Below are positions 40,996 to 43,733 of a stretch of 43,733 nt of DNA, piece by piece. A program made the position numbers and the translations under genes. Position 1 is the stretch's first letter, and each line of letters begins with the position of its first letter. This stretch comes from CAZXSK01 sp964642855 (lineage in GTDB: Bacteria; Planctomycetota; Phycisphaerae; SM23-33), in contig CAZXSK010000035.1 in NCBI GenBank assembly GCA_964642855.1, forward strand, positions 1 to 43,733. Direction: 5' to 3'. The notes beneath the pieces are model-generated. The model worked only from the letters and a program-made list of their open reading frames with translations. It made no database searches and was not told the origin of the DNA.

Positions 40996-41370
40996 TTCAC
41001 CGCGACCGCTGCAGTATCGGGTCGGGGTGCAAAGGAACGATGAACTTACCACGAGAATCGGATCAACTCAAGAGGATAACTGCCCGAAAATCAGGAATTT
41101 CCACGGGCTGGCGACATTTTGTCAACAGGTTATCCACGCCACCAACGCCCGATGCCCCTCCCCGCCGATGCCCGCGCCGCCCGACTGCCCGCCCTGCGCA
41201 CAATTCCAGCCAAAATCTCCGGGTTTCCGCGCAGGATCCCACGCCAGCCGGCAAATCACCTGCTGAAAGGGGGTCCGTCGGGGGCCCGCCAGAATGCGTT
41301 TGAGACCGGTCGGTCCCTGCGTCCGATGACCGCTATCCGTGATCTGCTGTCCGTGTAAGGAGGATGGAAC

Positions 41371-42747
41371 ATGCTCTCTCGTCGTCCCTTCGCCGCTCTC
41401 GCCCTTGTGCTCACCGTCGCTGCTCCCCTGGCCGTCGCCCACGCCGACTTCGCCTTCGTCGGCTCCTGGGCCTACGGCGCGGTCAAAGCCTATGACGTCG
41501 ATACCGGCCAGTTCGCCCGCGAGTTCTCACCGTACACCGATCCAGCTCGGTCCGGCGCCACGGTGCGAGCCTTTACCATCCACGAGAACGACACCCTCGT
41601 CGCTTCCTATTGGGACCAGGCCCAGAAAGAGTCCGGCCTGCACGCCTGGGACCTGGCCTCCGGAAGCACGCTCTGGATGGGCTCGACAACCTCCCCCCTA
41701 TACGGCTTCACCGATCAGCCCGACGGGACCATCCTTGGCTGCCGGTGGGGACGCTTCTGGGCTTACGGACCCCAAACCGGGAAGTATCTCGGCAAGGTCG
41801 ACTACGCTCCACATCAGCTCGACGGCGTCTTGACCTCGGGCGGCCGAACGTACGTGTCCCATCGAGACACCGATGCCGTCACCTTCATCGATTCCGACAT
41901 CTTCCCGGAATACTACCCCACCGACACCCTCGACGGCTGGGACCTCCTCGAAGGCAGCTGGTCCTACACGGAGGAAGACAACACCGTGTTCCTCGCCGAC
42001 GCGGGCACCATCCGCCTTCAGAGAACCATCTCCACCTTCGACGGCCTCAGCGAGTTGAGCGTTTCCATCGGTTCCACCAACAACTCCGACGACGCAATCG
42101 CCAGTGTCTACCTGGATGGCCAGTTGCTCGCGAAGACACCGAGGAGGGGAGTCGGAAGGAAGACGTTGACGGCGGAGATCACGGATTCTTCGCTCTGGGA
42201 CCTCCCGAACGCAACCCTCGAGATCCGCCTGGAAGGTCAGCCGGGCGATGAACTGGGCTTGCGTGACAACTGGGTGAAGAACGCACCGCTGGCCACGCCC
42301 CTGATTCACGACGATCCGAATACCGCCATCGATGAATCCGCCGGCCTGGACAACCCCCGCGGACTGCTCGCTGAGGATGGCCTGCTCTACGTAGCCAGCC
42401 GCTATAGCGGACAGGTCCTGCGGTTCGACATCGCAACGGGCGAGTTCGTCGATGTGTTCATCGGCGACGATCCCGCAACCGCCGCGGTCGACGAGTCCGG
42501 CGGGCTGGTCGAGCCCGGTTCCATCGCCGTCGGGCCCGACGGGCTGTTCTACGTCACCGATGGCCCGGGCAATCAGGTCCTTCGCTACAACGCCGAGACC
42601 GGCGAATTCGTGGATGTGTTCCTCGACGCCTCCGATGGCATCGTGGAGGTCAACTGGATCGACTTCTCCACCGTCCCCGAACCTGCGTCGCTGATCCTTC
42701 TCGGCGCGGGGGGCGCGGCGATGGCAGGCCGGCGCAGAAGGAAATAG
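41371..42747 (+). CDS. PEP-CTERM protein with NHL/propeller-like body
   Basis: A 458-aa exported protein with a textbook ribosome site (TAAGGAGGATGGAAC) before ATG 41371. The signal peptide covers residues 1-25 (ending VAHA). The body has repeats of the form LYVASRYSGQVLRFDIATG and FYVTDGPGNQVLRYNAETG, each followed by GEFVDVF, characteristic of NHL or SMP-30-like beta-propeller blades. The central part (about 190-300) includes a beta-sandwich-like stretch (WDLLEGSWSYTEED). The C-terminus is a PEP-CTERM signal: VPEPASLILLG, a Gly/Ala-rich hydrophobic helix and RRRRK. It is likely surface- or matrix-located and may bind ligands; no catalytic site seen. Confidence 0.85.
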   Translation: MLSRRPFAALALVLTVAAPLAVAHADFAFVGSWAYGAVKAYDVDTGQFAREFSPYTDPARSGATVRAFTIHENDTLVASYWDQAQKESGLHAWDLASGSTLWMGSTTSPLYGFTDQPDGTILGCRWGRFWAYGPQTGKYLGKVDYAPHQLDGVLTSGGRTYVSHRDTDAVTFIDSDIFPEYYPTDTLDGWDLLEGSWSYTEEDNTVFLADAGTIRLQRTISTFDGLSELSVSIGSTNNSDDAIASVYLDGQLLAKTPRRGVGRKTLTAEITDSSLWDLPNATLEIRLEGQPGDELGLRDNWVKNAPLATPLIHDDPNTAIDESAGLDNPRGLLAEDGLLYVASRYSGQVLRFDIATGEFVDVFIGDDPATAAVDESGGLVEPGSIAVGPDGLFYVTDGPGNQVLRYNAETGEFVDVFLDASDGIVEVNWIDFSTVPEPASLILLGAGGAAMAGRRRRK

Positions 42748-42846
42748 GCAAGCCGTCCGCTCCGGCAGACGGCGCAGAACCACCGGCCGATTCGTCAGCA
42801 GGGGGAGCCCTGGCGGGTCGGCCGGTTACGTTTGTGACCGGCGGGT

Positions 42847-43308
42847 TTACGCCTGCCCCGAGCCGGCCTTCTCCGCTTCCAGCATCGCCAGCAGTTCGTC
42901 CCGGGCGGCCTCGGGCTTCACGCCCAGGCTCCCCAGAACCCGCAAAGCCACGCCGTCTTCCTCCGCCAGCAGGGCAAGCAGCAGATGCTCGGTGCCCACC
43001 TCGCCCGAATTCAACTGCCTCGCCTCCTCGATCGCGTTGCGGATCACGTGCCGGAAGTGCTCGGTCTGGGCAAGACTCTCAGCCAGCGGAACGTCCGGGC
43101 CCTCCTGCACCACGTCCTGCACCGTCCGGCGGACATCGCGCAGCTTCAGGCCCAGCTTCTCCAGCACGCGGTGCCCGTGGCCTTCGCGCTCGCGAACCAG
43201 CCCCAGCAACAGGTGCTCGGTACCCAGGTAGGTATGGTGCATCCGCTGGGCCTCCAGGCCCTCCAACTGCAACGCGCGCTTCGCGTGATCCGTGAAATGT
43301 TCGAACAT
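42847..43308 (-). CDS. Stand-alone Clp N-terminal (repeat) domain protein
   Basis: A 153-aa cytosolic protein made only of two Clp_N repeats: MFEHFTDHAKRALQLEGLEA with GTEHLLLGLVRE, then FRHVIRNAIEEA with GTEHLLLALLAEE. In ClpA/ClpC these repeats form the adaptor- and substrate-docking domain; here no AAA+ module follows and the gene ends with a proper stop. Start ATG 43308 has TAAGGAGCGATC upstream. Single-domain Clp_N proteins (ClpS-like or regulatory decoys) may bind adaptors or misfolded proteins. Function inferred only from the domain. Confidence 0.85.
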   Translation of the reverse strand: MFEHFTDHAKRALQLEGLEAQRMHHTYLGTEHLLLGLVREREGHGHRVLEKLGLKLRDVRRTVQDVVQEGPDVPLAESLAQTEHFRHVIRNAIEEARQLNSGEVGTEHLLLALLAEEDGVALRVLGSLGVKPEAARDELLAMLEAEKAGSGQA

Positions 43309-43348
43309 GATCGCTCCTTACGGCTCCTGCGGCTTCAACGTGGGCGGC

Positions 43349-43377
43349 ATTGTACGGGCAGGGCGACGGCCTGACAA
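43349..43377 (-). promoter_or_regulatory. Candidate sigma-70 promoter of the Clp N-domain gene
   Basis: Minus strand: -35 TTGTCA (43377-43372), 17-base spacer, -10 TACAAT (43354-43349). The start would be near 43341, about 33 bases before the ATG. This is the best promoter match in the window. Confidence 0.6.
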
Positions 43378-43451
43378 CCGCCCGCCTGCGACACTTCGCC
43401 CCAAGCAGCGTCAGGGTCGACGGGCCGCCCTCCGAAGCGTACCACAGGCCC

Positions 43452-43733
43452 ATGCCCGCAGCCGATGACCTGACACGCACGGTGAATATCATCGAGGGGC
43501 TGTTCTGGCTGGGACTTGCAGCCGTCCTGCTCACCATCGCCCGGCGGAAAACCAACCGCGCCGACAAACTCACCGCGGCCGGGGTGCTGGCAGCCTTCGG
43601 GGTATCGGATTTTGTCGAAGCCCGAACCGGAGCGTGGTGGGACCCCCCGTGGTTGCTGGCATGGAAGGCAGCCTGCCTGGCTGTACTGGGCGTGTTGGCA
43701 GCCAGACACCTACGCAGAATCCGCCGTCGTCGA
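43452..43733 (+). CDS. Small hydrophobic membrane protein, 3' end outside window
   Basis: The frame is open to the window end (94 codons seen), starting at ATG 43452 (MPAADDLTRTVNIIEGLFW). Predicted helices: IIEGLFWLGLAAVLLTIA, LTAAGVLAAFGVSDF and LLAWKAACLAVLGVLAA, separated by RRKTNRADK and a Trp-rich loop ARTGAWWDPPW, and ending in an Arg-rich tail. Codon use and GC at third positions are like the neighbouring genes. I do not recognise a family. Probably an inner-membrane protein of unknown function; the ribosome site is weak, so the start could be further upstream. Confidence 0.6.
   Translation, partial: MPAADDLTRTVNIIEGLFWLGLAAVLLTIARRKTNRADKLTAAGVLAAFGVSDFVEARTGAWWDPPWLLAWKAACLAVLGVLAARHLRRIRRRR

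Larger units (their letters stand above)
40846..41370. other. 525-base region upstream of EF-G and of the fourth PEP-CTERM gene
   Basis: No independent gene accepted. It contains a promoter candidate close to EF-G, hairpins CCCAC/GTGGG (40949-40953/40958-40962) and GGCGTTTCG/CGAAACGCC (40974-40982/40987-40995), and a DnaA-box-like TTATCCACG (41130-41138). The plus-strand promoter of the PEP-CTERM gene is not evident. Confidence 0.5.

Noticed and set aside
41076..41138. Replication origin upstream of EF-G
   Set aside because: Only one good DnaA-box-like site, no AT-rich unwinding region and no dnaA or dnaN gene.
1..43733. CRISPR array or mobile element boundaries
   Set aside because: No regularly spaced direct repeats, transposase, integrase or tRNA-associated duplication was found; composition is even across the window.

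Overview
The window is high-GC, gene-dense bacterial DNA. It most likely comes from a planctomycete (Phycisphaerae or a relative), probably a metagenome-derived contig. The supporting signs are four PEP-CTERM-anchored exported proteins, one of them carrying type I dockerin repeats; TIGR03790 and DUF5107/TPR proteins; a GH4 glycosidase; and an elongation factor G of the spdEFG1/mitochondrial-like type (AHIDSGKTT P-loop). All family assignments come from reading motifs, not from database searches. I see no tRNA, rRNA, CRISPR array, insertion sequence or prophage.

Layout. 1-5.2 kb: a coupled carbohydrate-associated set, with the end of an SGNH hydrolase gene and two DUF5107/TPR exported proteins. 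5.2-8.8 kb: three PEP-CTERM surface proteins with hairpin-containing leaders. 8.8-9.05 kb: a convergent intergenic region holding a strong hairpin and a 13-bp-stem branched element. 9.05-16.9 kb: a URO-D-family protein, a UbiA-type phosphoribosyl/prenyltransferase, a leucine-rich-repeat protein, a GH4 glycosidase and an iron-sulfur (6-4) photolyase. 16.9-20.1 kb: a methyltransferase divergent from a three-gene metal ABC importer, with GTAATAC direct repeats between them. 20.2-23.5 kb: a 906-aa membrane protein with a candidate transglutaminase-like Cys-His-Asp triad, translationally coupled to a zinc-ribbon protein.

The centre of interest is 23.5-36.0 kb, a Kai clock-like island. Reading rightward are a membrane PAS histidine kinase, a receiver protein whose C-terminal half looks like the KaiA/RsbU helical domain, kaiB, and a double-domain kaiC with both Walker A motifs, both catalytic Glu pairs and the Ser-Thr phosphosite pair. 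Around this operon lie three more histidine kinases. One is divergent and shares the promoter region (ABC-substrate-binding sensor, PAS, HK, receiver). Two are translationally coupled and converge on kaiC (a MEDS-sensor HisKA_2 kinase and a receiver-PAS-HK-receiver hybrid). The likely logic is that the kinases sense periplasmic and cytosolic inputs, the receiver-KaiA protein links phosphorelay to KaiC autophosphorylation, and KaiB closes the loop. Whether this is an oscillator or an hourglass timer cannot be told from sequence.

36.3-43.7 kb: a heparinase/alginate-lyase-like exported protein, EF-G, a fourth PEP-CTERM protein with a propeller-like body, a stand-alone Clp N-domain protein, and the start of a small membrane protein cut by the window end.
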